From: Drouetiella sp036703255
GTDB taxonomy: Bacteria; Cyanobacteriota; Cyanobacteriia; Elainellales; Elainellaceae
Direction: 5' to 3'
Assembly (NCBI GenBank): GCA_036703255.1
Contig: DATNPL010000092.1
Location: 95,896 to 159,895 of the forward strand
Length of the DNA: 64,000 bases
Shown here: one piece after another, positions 35,118 to 43,679 of the stretch
Numbering within the stretch: position 1 is the stretch's first letter
How the letters are laid out: every line of letters begins with the position of its first letter
Translations under genes and position numbers: made by a program
Notes under the pieces: generated by a model
Told to the model about the DNA's origin: nothing
The model's database searches: none
What the model saw: only the letters and a program-made list of their open reading frames with translations

Positions 35118-35882
35118 ATGGTCGTCACTCAGAAGTCTCCGAGCGATCGCCCCTCCCTGACCGTAACCTGGGAAAAACTGCCCGATGACTTTCAACTCGA
35201 AGATGAACCCGTGGAAAATACAGACCAGCCGCTTCTGGCAGGCGCACTCCGGGAAGCCCTAGAACTAGCAGACTACATTAGACCTGGAATGCTGATTGCC
35301 TCCAACTTTGGACTCTGCGCCACAGTAAATGAATCCTTAGTAATTAAAGCTCCAGACTGGGTTTATGTCCCTTCAGTTTTTCCTCAAGGCGATCCCCAAA
35401 CGCGCAGAAGCTACACACCCAACCTAGAGGGAGACATTCCGCTGGTGGTCATGGAGTTTTTGTCAGATACCGATGGCGGCGAATACTCCGTCCGGAGATT
35501 TCCTCCCTTGGGCAAGCTATTTTACTACGAGCAAATTCTTCAGATTCCGATCTACGTCGTTTTTGAGCCAAAATCGGGGCATCTAGAAGTATTTCAGCTT
35601 CAGGCAGGGCGCTATGATCTGCTTTTCCCAAACAGCGATCGCTCGGAACCCGATCGCTACTGGATTGCCGAAATGAACCTGTTTCTTGGGGTCTGGCAAG
35701 GCGAAAAAGAAGGGCGATCGGGCTACTGGCTGCGCTGGTGGGATGCAGACCAAAATCTGCTGCTGTGGGGCATGGAGCGGATTGAGCAAGAACGCCAAAG
35801 AGCAGAGCAAGAACGCCAAAGAGCAGAGCGCTTAGCGGAATATTTGCGATCGCAAGGCATTAATCCTGATGATCTGAGCTAG
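35118..35882 (+). CDS. Uma2-family endonuclease with C-terminal coiled coil
   Basis: A 254-residue Uma2 protein of the longer type. Catalytic-region landmarks: DWVYVPSVF and IPLVVMEFLSDTDGGEYSVR, then YVVFEPKSGHLEVFQL. A coiled coil closes it, with the heptad EQERQRA twice in exact tandem (21-bp DNA repeat) and ending LRSQGINPDDLS. It is distinct from the Uma2 at 34314, so the two are not recent duplicates. The last 23 bases overlap the convergent ispD gene. Confidence 0.87.
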   Translation: MVVTQKSPSDRPSLTVTWEKLPDDFQLEDEPVENTDQPLLAGALREALELADYIRPGMLIASNFGLCATVNESLVIKAPDWVYVPSVFPQGDPQTRRSYTPNLEGDIPLVVMEFLSDTDGGEYSVRRFPPLGKLFYYEQILQIPIYVVFEPKSGHLEVFQLQAGRYDLLFPNSDRSEPDRYWIAEMNLFLGVWQGEKEGRSGYWLRWWDADQNLLLWGMERIEQERQRAEQERQRAERLAEYLRSQGINPDDLS

Positions 35883-36582
35883 AAGCAGCGGCCAATCGCT
35901 GGCGTAAGATAAACTCTGCGATCGCCAAATCAACTGGAGTTGTCACCTTCAGGTTTGTCTCTTCGCCCAAGACAATCTTGACGGGCAAGCCGCACTGCTC
36001 AAACAATGCCGCATCATCTGTCACCTCCCAGCCCTGACGAATGCCCTGTTCATGACATTTCAGAAGCCGTTTCACATCAAATCCTTGGGGCGTTTGGGCA
36101 GCCCAGAGGTGGCTGCGATCGGGTGTGCTTTGAATCAGTGCCGCCTCACCCACAACCTTGATCGTGTCTTTAACAGGCACTGCTGCAATCAATCCTGGCG
36201 TTGTCTCAAGCGCTTCAGCACAGCGATCGAATAGCTCTGGGGTAGCCAGACAGCGAGCGCCATCATGGATCAAAACGCGATCGGCATGGGCAGGCAAACC
36301 TTTAAGACCACAATAGACAGACTCTTGTCGCGTCGAGCCACCCTGAATGAACTGAATCCTATCGACCAGACCCAGCTCAACGGCAATTGTTTTGAAGTCT
36401 TGCCAATCCATCGGCTGACCGATAATGCCAATCCATTCAATCTCACGGGAATGCTGAGCTGCCAAGAGCGTCCAAGCAAGCAAGGGTTTGCCAAACAGGG
36501 GCAGCAATAGCTTATTTCGATCGCTTCCCATCCGTCGTCCCGAACCTGCTGCCGGAATCAATAAATGCACAGTTGCCTCCAT
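35860..36582 (-). CDS. ispD: 2-C-methyl-D-erythritol 4-phosphate cytidylyltransferase
   Basis: A 240-residue enzyme of the MEP isoprenoid pathway that joins MEP and CTP. The CTP-binding loop is PAAGSGRRMGSDRNKLLLPL, followed by HDGARC, VPVKDTIK, QTPQGF and TDDAALFEQCG. Length is usual for IspD. It supplies precursors for carotenoids and the chlorophyll phytyl tail. Its 3' end overlaps the Uma2 gene by 23 bases; upstream lies a CTCCA-loop palindrome. Confidence 0.95.
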   Translation of the reverse strand: MEATVHLLIPAAGSGRRMGSDRNKLLLPLFGKPLLAWTLLAAQHSREIEWIGIIGQPMDWQDFKTIAVELGLVDRIQFIQGGSTRQESVYCGLKGLPAHADRVLIHDGARCLATPELFDRCAEALETTPGLIAAVPVKDTIKVVGEAALIQSTPDRSHLWAAQTPQGFDVKRLLKCHEQGIRQGWEVTDDAALFEQCGLPVKIVLGEETNLKVTTPVDLAIAEFILRQRLAAASSSDHQD

Positions 36583-36615
36583 CGCTTCATGCGATCGCCC
36601 TCACTTCGTGATGTA

Positions 36616-36662
36616 TGGGATATTTTTGGTGGCGCGCTCCACGCGCCACCAAAAATATCCCA
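36616..36662. repeat. Palindrome with CTCCA loop upstream of ispD
   Basis: Perfect 21-bp arms (TGGGATATTTTTGGTGGCGCG and its complement) enclose CTCCA. It shares the GGTGGCGCGCTCC core with the palindrome at 23984. It lies ~35 bases upstream of the ispD start and ~115 downstream of the DALR gene. Confidence 0.8.
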
Positions 36663-36777
36663 AGTAAATTGGCTATAGCCCTCAAAAGAGCGTGATTTTG
36701 TATTGTGCAAGCAAAGCTTAGCCAGCCGAAATCATGCCCTGAATCCCAATATCCGTAACTTTACCGCATCGTTAGGA

Positions 36778-37773
36778 CTACAATTCGACCGGAGCCGCAA
36801 TCCCTAGCCCTTCTTCCAGAAGCGATCGCAGGATCTTTTGGGTGATCAGCACCAGCCCTACTCGCATCTGTGCCAACTGCGGGTCAGATTGCATCACTTC
36901 TCCCCAGATCTGGCAGGATTTGTGGAATGCTTCAAAGCTATAGCTCAAATCTTGAGCACTTTTCCAAATCAGGGCAGGAGGGGGCTGAGCTACCGTTGCG
37001 CCATTCAAGCCAGCCGATTTAGCAGAAACAGCCAAGCTATCTAACGCAGTCACCATCTGGCTAACCAAATGCTGCTCAGTGGGGTGCCGCAGATTAAATA
37101 GAGTTAAATTTTGCTCTCTCAGCGTGAAATTATGAGAATGGGCATCGATCAGGTTATCTCTCATAGCCGATCGCAACAGAGAGCAGCATCGAGCGTGAAC
37201 ATAGCAAATATGAAATTTGCTAGTGGAATCACGGATACAGAGAGCATTTTTTGCAACAGTTGATGTAGACTGATCAAGGTTATTACAGTATGTTTGCGGA
37301 TGAGCAAGGATTTGTAGCCATTCTGCTACGCCTTGTTCAGCAAGCTTTAAGTAGATCCACCCTAGTGAATCGACTTGAATCGTGGTGGTCTGCCATATTT
37401 TATTCAATGTATCCAGCGTATTTTTTTTCGATTCTATGGCTACCATTTGCTCCCAACCCTCACTTATTCCTAAAGCAATGCTCATCGCTTCTGTTTGTGA
37501 TCGCCTCCCGGCTAACTTGAGGGCGATCGCAGAAACATAGGAGATTTGCGGGTCTGCCTTGACTCGGTTCAGTGGAATTTCTGAGGGAAGAGCGAACTTT
37601 AGGTGTTCACCGAGTAGGGGGTTAGAAGCGAAAATAGTGCAGGCCGTCTCCCTAGATGGCTGGGATTGTAAAAAAAGTTGCTCTTTTTGCCAAATCTCAA
37701 GGGCTTTTTGTAGCCTATTGACTAGTAGTGACCGAATCCCTAGGGATAGGATGGGGTAATATGCGGAACTCAC
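36778..37773 (-). CDS. DALR anticodon-binding domain protein (ArgS-like C-terminal half)
   Basis: A 331-residue protein with a GTG start. The C-terminal ~110 residues resemble the DALR anticodon-binding domain of arginyl-tRNA synthetase: LRHPTEQHLVSQMVTALDSL, then LSYSFEAFHKSC and QMRVGLVLITQKILRSLLEEGLGI. The catalytic HIGH and KMSKS motifs are absent, so it is not a synthetase. A related stand-alone family exists in cyanobacteria with unknown function. Middle residues (130-210) are Cys- and Ser-rich and AT-richer than the flanks. Confidence 0.7.
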   Translation of the reverse strand: MSSAYYPILSLGIRSLLVNRLQKALEIWQKEQLFLQSQPSRETACTIFASNPLLGEHLKFALPSEIPLNRVKADPQISYVSAIALKLAGRRSQTEAMSIALGISEGWEQMVAIESKKNTLDTLNKIWQTTTIQVDSLGWIYLKLAEQGVAEWLQILAHPQTYCNNLDQSTSTVAKNALCIRDSTSKFHICYVHARCCSLLRSAMRDNLIDAHSHNFTLREQNLTLFNLRHPTEQHLVSQMVTALDSLAVSAKSAGLNGATVAQPPPALIWKSAQDLSYSFEAFHKSCQIWGEVMQSDPQLAQMRVGLVLITQKILRSLLEEGLGIAAPVEL

Positions 37774-38086
37774 GGCATTGCTGTTGAATAAGTTATCTAG
37801 TTAGCGTTTAAGTTTTGCGTTCAGTCAACTTAATCCTTGTATAATTCGCAGAGTCTATTTTTTCGAGGGTAAAATGAAACTTTGCGTAAATAAATTGACT
37901 TAAAAAGCAGAAAAGTTCATAGAAAGTCAGATGCCTTCATAGTTTTCTCGATTCCACTGAGGGAGAGTAAACTTAAGCGGGTTCTATTCTTATAAGCCGT
38001 TTTGCTCTGCGGGAGCCAAGGCAAACTATTCCTAGGTGCTCCCAGTCCAAAATGTTCCATCTCTACTGACTTCAAGAACTGCCCCT
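37774..38086. other. AT-rich divergent intergenic region
   Basis: Roughly 310 bases between the DALR gene and the Crp-family gene, AT-rich from about 37800 to 37960. It must carry both promoters. No hairpin or gene is evident. Confidence 0.4.
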
Positions 38087-38782
38087 ATGTTTTCAGTGTC
38101 ATCACAACCCGACAGCGCCCGTCCCTTTCTCACCTGGCAACGGATTCTAGATTGGGCACAAGAACATTATCGCTGCCGCACCTTTAGCAAAGATGAAAAG
38201 ATTCCGACTCGGGCGGGCTTGCTTTATCTGGTTCAAAGGGGTGCTGTGCGGCTCGTAGGTGAAGCACAAGTTAGCGCCACAACCGCCAGTTCGTCACGCA
38301 TTCCGCGCATTAACTCGGAAGAGGCGTTTCTAGGCTTTGTGGGCGCAGGGCAGCCGTTTGAAATCGTGGCTCAATCTCCTTTCATTCTGCAAAGCTTTGC
38401 CCATGTCGATCAAACATCGGTGATCTGGCTGTATTGGCACGATCTAGACAATTGGCCTCACTTCCGGCGTGAGGTGTTAGATGCATTCCGCTACCAGCAT
38501 CAGCGCAAGCTGCTGTGGCTCAGCACTTTAGGGCAGCGCCGCACGATCGATCGCCTGTTAGGCTTTTTGACCCTGCTAATCGAAGAATTTGGTGAGCCTT
38601 GCGAAGAAGGATATTGCTTGCCCTGGTCTTTGACTCACGCCCAAATTGGCAGTGCGATCGGCTCTACGCGGGTGACTGTAACCCGACTCATGGGCAAACT
38701 GCGCCAGCGGGGGTTGATTCGCACCTATGGAGATAATCTACTTTGCCTCCCAGCGGAAGCGGTCGCCCGCAATGCTCAGTAG
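38087..38782 (+). CDS. Crp/Fnr-family transcriptional regulator
   Basis: A 231-residue protein from the ATG at 38087 (the frame opens at a GTG 17 codons earlier). An N-terminal cNMP-binding-like beta-roll (~50-140) lacks the canonical cAMP phosphate-binding RxSA segment. A helical dimerisation part is followed by a winged HTH with LPWSLTHAQIGSAIGSTRVTVTRLMGKLRQRGLI, the NtcA/Crp type. It is not NtcA itself by overall sequence. The effector and targets are unknown. Confidence 0.8.
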   Translation: MFSVSSQPDSARPFLTWQRILDWAQEHYRCRTFSKDEKIPTRAGLLYLVQRGAVRLVGEAQVSATTASSSRIPRINSEEAFLGFVGAGQPFEIVAQSPFILQSFAHVDQTSVIWLYWHDLDNWPHFRREVLDAFRYQHQRKLLWLSTLGQRRTIDRLLGFLTLLIEEFGEPCEEGYCLPWSLTHAQIGSAIGSTRVTVTRLMGKLRQRGLIRTYGDNLLCLPAEAVARNAQ

Positions 38783-39140
38783 GCAAAGGGAACTAAATAA
38801 GCACAGTCGAACAAACTTAGCTCTGTCGAGCCGTTCTTGCCCTGTACCTTAGAAGCAGGCAGGCTTGAGCATTTCGCCAGTCTGCCCGTCTCTGACTTGA
38901 TTCTGACTTGATTCTGATAAACCGTCTGCGGAGAGGGGCTGCCCACTCTGCAATACCTGTATGTCCATGAGGTGGCGCTGTGACCCGACAATGGCAAATT
39001 AGCTCCACTGATCGGGTTCCAGTTAGTCATGAATCAGGGATCGGCGGTGAATACCCTTGAGCAGTTCGATCGCCAGTTCTAAAGTTTCGGGGTTAGATGC
39101 ACAGCAACCCTTTGACATTGAGCCAGGAGATTGAGCCAGA
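38783..39140. other. Intergenic region, nothing recognised
   Basis: Some 360 bases between two convergent genes. Open frames here are short and low-complexity. No clear terminator hairpin was found by eye. Confidence 0.4.
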
Positions 39141-40577
39141 TCATCGAATCGGCACAAAATCATAGCCATAGCCTGAGGCAGAACCCGGTTTAATTTCTAC
39201 GAGCTGTACCGACTGATTGCGATCGCCTGACGGCAGAAATTTGACGGTTCCCGTTGCCCCTTCAGCCGAGAAATTAGGGTCAGCCAGAGCCTGTTGCACA
39301 CCCTGGCGAGTCGGATTCCGTGACAGGGCTGCAATCAAGGCTGCCGTTGCGTCATAAGACATAGCAGTTCGCCAGTTGACGCTGGCACGCCATAGACTGC
39401 GAGAGCTATTGGCAAAAACAGATTGGGGGTTCGCCAAAATATGCCAAGGTACTGCCACCACCATCCCTTGAGCCGCCGCCCCTCCCACCGCCAAGGTTTT
39501 AGGGGCATAAACATCATCTCCAGCCAGCATCTTGAGCTGCTGCCGATTGACCTGCACCACTTGCAGGGCGCGATCGAGTTGTCCTGAGTTGGGCATTAGC
39601 GCCAGGACGGTGGCACCTTGCTGGGTCGCCTGCCGGAAGCTTTCGGCAGCGCTAAAAGTCGAGGCCGACAAATCAAATTCGCTGACCACCTGCCCGCCGC
39701 CTAACGACATGGCGCGATCGAATTCTGACTTAATTGACTGGCTGTAACCACTTTGGGAGTTAAAAAACACAGCAGCTTTTTGCTGTTGCAGCTCTTTCAA
39801 CAAATAGTTCGCCAAGGCACCCGCCGCCACAAAATCACTTGGGACGGTGCGAAACGTATAGCGACCTAGATTGGACAGCTTGACGGAAGTGCTGACCGGG
39901 GAAATCATCACCAGCCCGCTTTGGTTATACACTTCGCCTGCCGCCAACGAAGCATCGCTGGCATAATGCCCCACCACGCCCAACACATCTCCAGCGTCAA
40001 CCAATGCCGAAGCCGTTTGGCGAGCCATTTCTGGCGTACCCCCATCATTGACAACCAGAACCTTGAGCGGCACACCCGAAATGCCGCCCTTTGAGTTAGT
40101 TTCGTCTTGCGCTTGAGCTATGCCCCGCAACATCTCTAGGGAGGCATCCACATTACTATCCACCGGGACGGCGATCGCCAGGGTATAAGCCGTTGCTGCC
40201 CCAATCCGAGCATTGTTGAGATAAATCAATCCTTCAGGATCATTCGGCTGAGCTTGGAGAGCCGCCTGTAAGTCGGTTACGGCCTGAGGATAATTTTGAG
40301 CTGCGATCGCCTCTACTCCCCTCTGTTTTTGCGCTTGCGCCTGCGAATTCGCATTGGCCGCTGGAGGCACCAAGAGCCTGTCTCCGATGCTCTGCCGTGC
40401 TTTTAATGCCGTGGAATCAAGCGGGGTATTTCCGGGCTGAGGAGAGCTAGTCTGAGCCGGATTGCTCGATCCGCCCCCAAATAGGCGATCGCGAAACAGC
40501 CACAGCCCACCCCCAATTAACCCGCAAGTAATCAGCAAAGACAAAATCAGCGGCAGCGTTTCATTTTTTTGAGTCAT
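39141..40577 (-). CDS. Membrane-anchored type 1 periplasmic-binding protein with TPR-like segment
   Basis: A 478-residue protein from the ATG at 40577 (the frame extends nine codons to a TTG). An N-terminal membrane helix (PLILSLLITCGLIGGGLWLF) is followed by a Ser/Pro/Asn linker, a TPR-like helix pair (GVEAIAAQNYPQAVTDLQAALQAQPNDPEG) and a LivK-type ligand-binding domain (YTLAIAVPVD, QDETNSKGGISGVPLKV, VVGHYASDASLAAGEVYNQSGLVMISP). It would bind its ligand outside the membrane. The kinase gene lies 58 bases upstream on the same strand, so it may act as a sensor with that kinase, by inference. Confidence 0.78.
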   Translation of the reverse strand: MTQKNETLPLILSLLITCGLIGGGLWLFRDRLFGGGSSNPAQTSSPQPGNTPLDSTALKARQSIGDRLLVPPAANANSQAQAQKQRGVEAIAAQNYPQAVTDLQAALQAQPNDPEGLIYLNNARIGAATAYTLAIAVPVDSNVDASLEMLRGIAQAQDETNSKGGISGVPLKVLVVNDGGTPEMARQTASALVDAGDVLGVVGHYASDASLAAGEVYNQSGLVMISPVSTSVKLSNLGRYTFRTVPSDFVAAGALANYLLKELQQQKAAVFFNSQSGYSQSIKSEFDRAMSLGGGQVVSEFDLSASTFSAAESFRQATQQGATVLALMPNSGQLDRALQVVQVNRQQLKMLAGDDVYAPKTLAVGGAAAQGMVVAVPWHILANPQSVFANSSRSLWRASVNWRTAMSYDATAALIAALSRNPTRQGVQQALADPNFSAEGATGTVKFLPSGDRNQSVQLVEIKPGSASGYGYDFVPIR

Positions 40578-40635
40578 GGCGTTCGTAAGCTGGCGAGAAT
40601 TCAAACAAGGGTGATGCTTAAGCCCAGATTAGCCT

Positions 40636-42180
40636 CTACATGAAGCGAGAAAGCAGAGTGTAAATTAAGCGAAATATCAACGCGATCGCCACTACGCCCA
40701 ACCCTCCCAAAACCACCAACGGCACCAGCACTTGCAGCACCTGAGGCAGCGTAGCCCCCGCAGCTAGACCCAGGGCGGTCAAACTGGAGTGCAGCGGCGA
40801 AAAGAAGGCGACGACTCCCAGACTCACTGCGCCAATGATGAGCAAATCAACTTTCTCGATCCAGCGTAGATATTGCGCTACGACTAGCCCCACGATCGCC
40901 ACGCCTGTTATTGCGAGACAAGTCGGTGAGGCCGTGCCCAGCAGGCTGGCCGCTGCGATCGCGACTATTCCCCCCTCAGTTCCAGTGAAGGCCGCGTTAC
41001 CAATTAGCTCTGGCAAAGAAAAAGATCGGATAGCGCGACGCCCAGCGGCCGATTTCCTCAAGGGAGCAGGGGATGGGGCGATCGGCGGCGGAACCAGGGG
41101 AGACGCGATCGGCTTACGAGATTTGGGAGCGGCAGGAGCAGCAGGAGGTAGGACAGTGGGCGGAGAGGGGGCAGCCTGCACTGCCGTGGGGCTAGCTATA
41201 GGTTTAGGGGGCGGAGCGGAGGTGGCGGGTTGTAGCGCCTGTAAAACTTCTGTCGCTGACTGAAATCGCTGATTGGGAGCGGCTTGCAGCAGCTGATTTA
41301 GAATGGCCTCCAGCCGATCGCTTACCTGAGCATAGGCACGCCAGTTCCAGCGATCGCTGTAGTTGTCATAGAGATCAGCCGGATCTTTACCCGTCAGCAT
41401 CATGATACAGGTGACGGCCAAGGCGTAGAGATCGGTGGCAGGATAGACGCGATCGCCGCGCATCTGTTCAGGTGGGGCAAACCCCATTGAGTAGATACCT
41501 GTAGAGCGTCCGGGCTGTGCCCCTACGGCTGCGCCAGAAGTTACCTGCTTGACAGCGCCAAAATCTAGCAGATAGTAGGTGCCATCTCGACTACGGATGA
41601 TATTGGAAGGCTTAATGTCTCGATGAATAGAGTGGCTATCATGCACAAATTTTAGTACGGGCAAAATCGCCAGCAAAAGCTGTGTCACCTCCGCCTCCGA
41701 AAAGGTTCCGGTGCGTCCCAGCATCTCCTCCAGCGTCTCTCCATCAATATATTCCTGGACAAGATAAAAAAACTTATTGGGTTGCCCTGCCGCGCCGCCT
41801 GGGGGCGGGTCAATTTCAAAAAAAGCGTATAGATCGGGAATTTGAGGATGTCTGCCCAAATCCTCTAGCACTTCACCTTCCCGCTCAAACAAGTTTTGGG
41901 CAAGCTGAAGCTGATCAGTCGACAGGTTGCCAGCAGGCTGAAATTGCTTGACGACTGAGAGGCGCATGGCAGGCGTGTAGCGATCGCGCGCCAAAAAAGC
42001 GGCTCCAAAGCCTCCTCGCCCCAGCAGCTTCAAGGGAATGTAGCGATCTTTCAAAATCAGCTCCATGCCGCAGGCCGTGCAGTATCTCTGGCGAGAGGTT
42101 TTTAATGTCGCTTTGCTATCTAAATCAGGATACTGATTGACGGGTCTCGAACAACCTGGGCGGGTGCAGTAAATTTCCAT
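40636..42180 (-). CDS. Serine/threonine protein kinase with N-terminal zinc-ribbon-like motif and C-terminal membrane segments
   Basis: A 514-residue protein from the ATG at 42180 (MEIYCTRPGCSRPVN), preferred over the ORF start 17 codons upstream because this N-terminus is typical of cyanobacterial kinases. A CTRPGCxRP and YCTACGMEL pair gives a possible four-Cys zinc site. The kinase domain has LLGRGGFGAAF, the loop HRDIKPSNI and DFGAVKQ. A Pro/Ala linker and four C-terminal hydrophobic segments follow (e.g. GGIVAIAAASLLG and TLPQVLQVLVPLVVLGGLG). Targets unknown. It lies upstream of and close to the periplasmic-binding-type protein. Confidence 0.87.
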   Translation of the reverse strand: MEIYCTRPGCSRPVNQYPDLDSKATLKTSRQRYCTACGMELILKDRYIPLKLLGRGGFGAAFLARDRYTPAMRLSVVKQFQPAGNLSTDQLQLAQNLFEREGEVLEDLGRHPQIPDLYAFFEIDPPPGGAAGQPNKFFYLVQEYIDGETLEEMLGRTGTFSEAEVTQLLLAILPVLKFVHDSHSIHRDIKPSNIIRSRDGTYYLLDFGAVKQVTSGAAVGAQPGRSTGIYSMGFAPPEQMRGDRVYPATDLYALAVTCIMMLTGKDPADLYDNYSDRWNWRAYAQVSDRLEAILNQLLQAAPNQRFQSATEVLQALQPATSAPPPKPIASPTAVQAAPSPPTVLPPAAPAAPKSRKPIASPLVPPPIAPSPAPLRKSAAGRRAIRSFSLPELIGNAAFTGTEGGIVAIAAASLLGTASPTCLAITGVAIVGLVVAQYLRWIEKVDLLIIGAVSLGVVAFFSPLHSSLTALGLAAGATLPQVLQVLVPLVVLGGLGVVAIALIFRLIYTLLSRFM

Positions 42181-42357
42181 GAATATTGGCTGACTGGAAA
42201 AACTGAGTTTTAGGCTCTGAGCGATCGACACTCAACCTTGATTAAACCCCTTGTCATCCATTCTGAACTACCCCCTGTCAAATCCGGCTTTTCTGGGCGG
42301 CTTTTCTGGGCGTAAAGTCAGGCATATTTGTCGGGCATATTATGTCGGGCAGCTTGC

Positions 42358-43353
42358 TCAAACGCTTCCGAGCGGCGATGTGGTTGGCTCTAGCGCCAAG
42401 ACATCACCTGCATTGCCCTTATCGGATGCCTTGTAATTAGAGAACTGCGGCAAAATCTCCTGAGTAAAGGCTTCTGCGGCTTTTGAGCGATAGCGATTGG
42501 GGTTAATAATCACCGACAGGGTGCGATTCACCACGACCCCCTCAATTTTGACGCGATGCAAAACGCCCATTTGCAGCTCTTTCTCGATCGCCGAAATCGA
42601 TACAAACGCAGCTCCCAAGCCCGCCTGTACCGCATTCTTGATGCCCTCGATCGTATTTAGCTCCATCTCTACCTTCAGCCGTCGAGTCTCGATGCCGCAG
42701 CGGGTCAAGACTTGGTCGATAACTTTGCGAATAGTGGATTGAGAGTCTAGCGCAATGAACTGCAACCGATATAGATCATCCCGCTCGATTTGAGCCATGC
42801 GGCTAAAGGGGTGGAAAACAGGCAGAACAAGTGCGAGTTCGTCTTCCGCGTAGGGAACTATCTCTAGAGAGTCTTGTAACTCAGGAGGAATTTCGCCCCC
42901 AATGATCGCCAGGTCAATTTGTCCATTGGCAACGCTCCAAGCCGTGCGCCGAGTGGAATGGACATGAAGCTGCACCGCCACATCGGGGTATTGTTGCCGA
43001 AACAGACCCAGCATGCGAGGCAACAGGTAGGTACCTGTGGTTTGACTGGCTCCAACAATCAACGTGCCGCCTTGCAGGTTCTGCAAGTCTTCAATCGCCC
43101 GACAAGTCTCTTGACACAGGCTCAGGATGCGATCGCCGTAGCTGAGCAAAAGATGTCCCGCCTCTGTGAGCTGCGCTCTTCTGCCGCCGCGATCAAACAA
43201 CGGCACATCTAGCTGGCGCTCCAGGTTTTGCACCTGAAGACTGACCGCTGGCTGAGAGACATAAAGGCTATCGGCGGCGCGCTTAAAGCTACCCTCGGCG
43301 GCGATCGCTTTAAGAATGCGTAACTGATCCAAAGTAAAAGGGAGATCAGACAT
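42358..43353 (-). CDS. rbcR: LysR-type regulator of Rubisco/carbon genes
   Basis: A 331-residue LysR protein from the ATG at 43353 (the frame opens five codons earlier). The helix-turn-helix region FTLDQLRILKAIAAEGSFKR with ADSLYVSQPAVSLQVQNLERQL, and the effector domain's LQNLQGGTLIVGASQTTGTYLLPRML and VQLHVHSTRRTAWSVANGQ, are almost as I recall them for RbcR/Ycf30. It controls Rubisco and inorganic-carbon genes in response to carbon status. It is divergent from a small plus-strand gene and next to the PAP-like cluster. Confidence 0.88.
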   Translation of the reverse strand: MSDLPFTLDQLRILKAIAAEGSFKRAADSLYVSQPAVSLQVQNLERQLDVPLFDRGGRRAQLTEAGHLLLSYGDRILSLCQETCRAIEDLQNLQGGTLIVGASQTTGTYLLPRMLGLFRQQYPDVAVQLHVHSTRRTAWSVANGQIDLAIIGGEIPPELQDSLEIVPYAEDELALVLPVFHPFSRMAQIERDDLYRLQFIALDSQSTIRKVIDQVLTRCGIETRRLKVEMELNTIEGIKNAVQAGLGAAFVSISAIEKELQMGVLHRVKIEGVVVNRTLSVIINPNRYRSKAAEAFTQEILPQFSNYKASDKGNAGDVLALEPTTSPLGSV

Positions 43354-43433
43354 AGCTGCTAAATCCAAAAGGAAGAAAAGCCTGTACCAGCAAAGCAGTG
43401 CCTCTAGAGTTTAGATCCAGAAGGACAAGACGG

Positions 43434-43613
43434 ATGGTTAATGTTCTAGACCTGCTTGTTTATTTTTTTGAAACACAGCCAACGGACGAAGAGCAACGCA
43501 AACTAGAACGTGGATGGATATCAAGACAATCAGTAGGTCAGGCTGTGAGCTTGAAGATGATCTCGCATCAGTATGCGCTAACTGTGAAGAATCGTGATGA
43601 ATGGAGTTTCTAG
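43434..43613 (+). CDS. Small hypothetical protein divergent from rbcR
   Basis: A 59-residue frame from the ATG at 43434 (MVNVLDLLVYFFETQPTDEE ...), with AGAAGGA shortly upstream. A second frame extends to 43398. The protein has no signal peptide; its charge pattern is plausible for coding sequence but no family is recognised. It could be the first gene of the cluster leading to the PAP-like genes. Confidence 0.35.
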   Translation: MVNVLDLLVYFFETQPTDEEQRKLERGWISRQSVGQAVSLKMISHQYALTVKNRDEWSF

Positions 43614-43679
43614 GTCGATGGAAACTTTACAACAGATAACTACGGTGAGATGGAATGGTTTAGTACGTAGAGCATTTGT

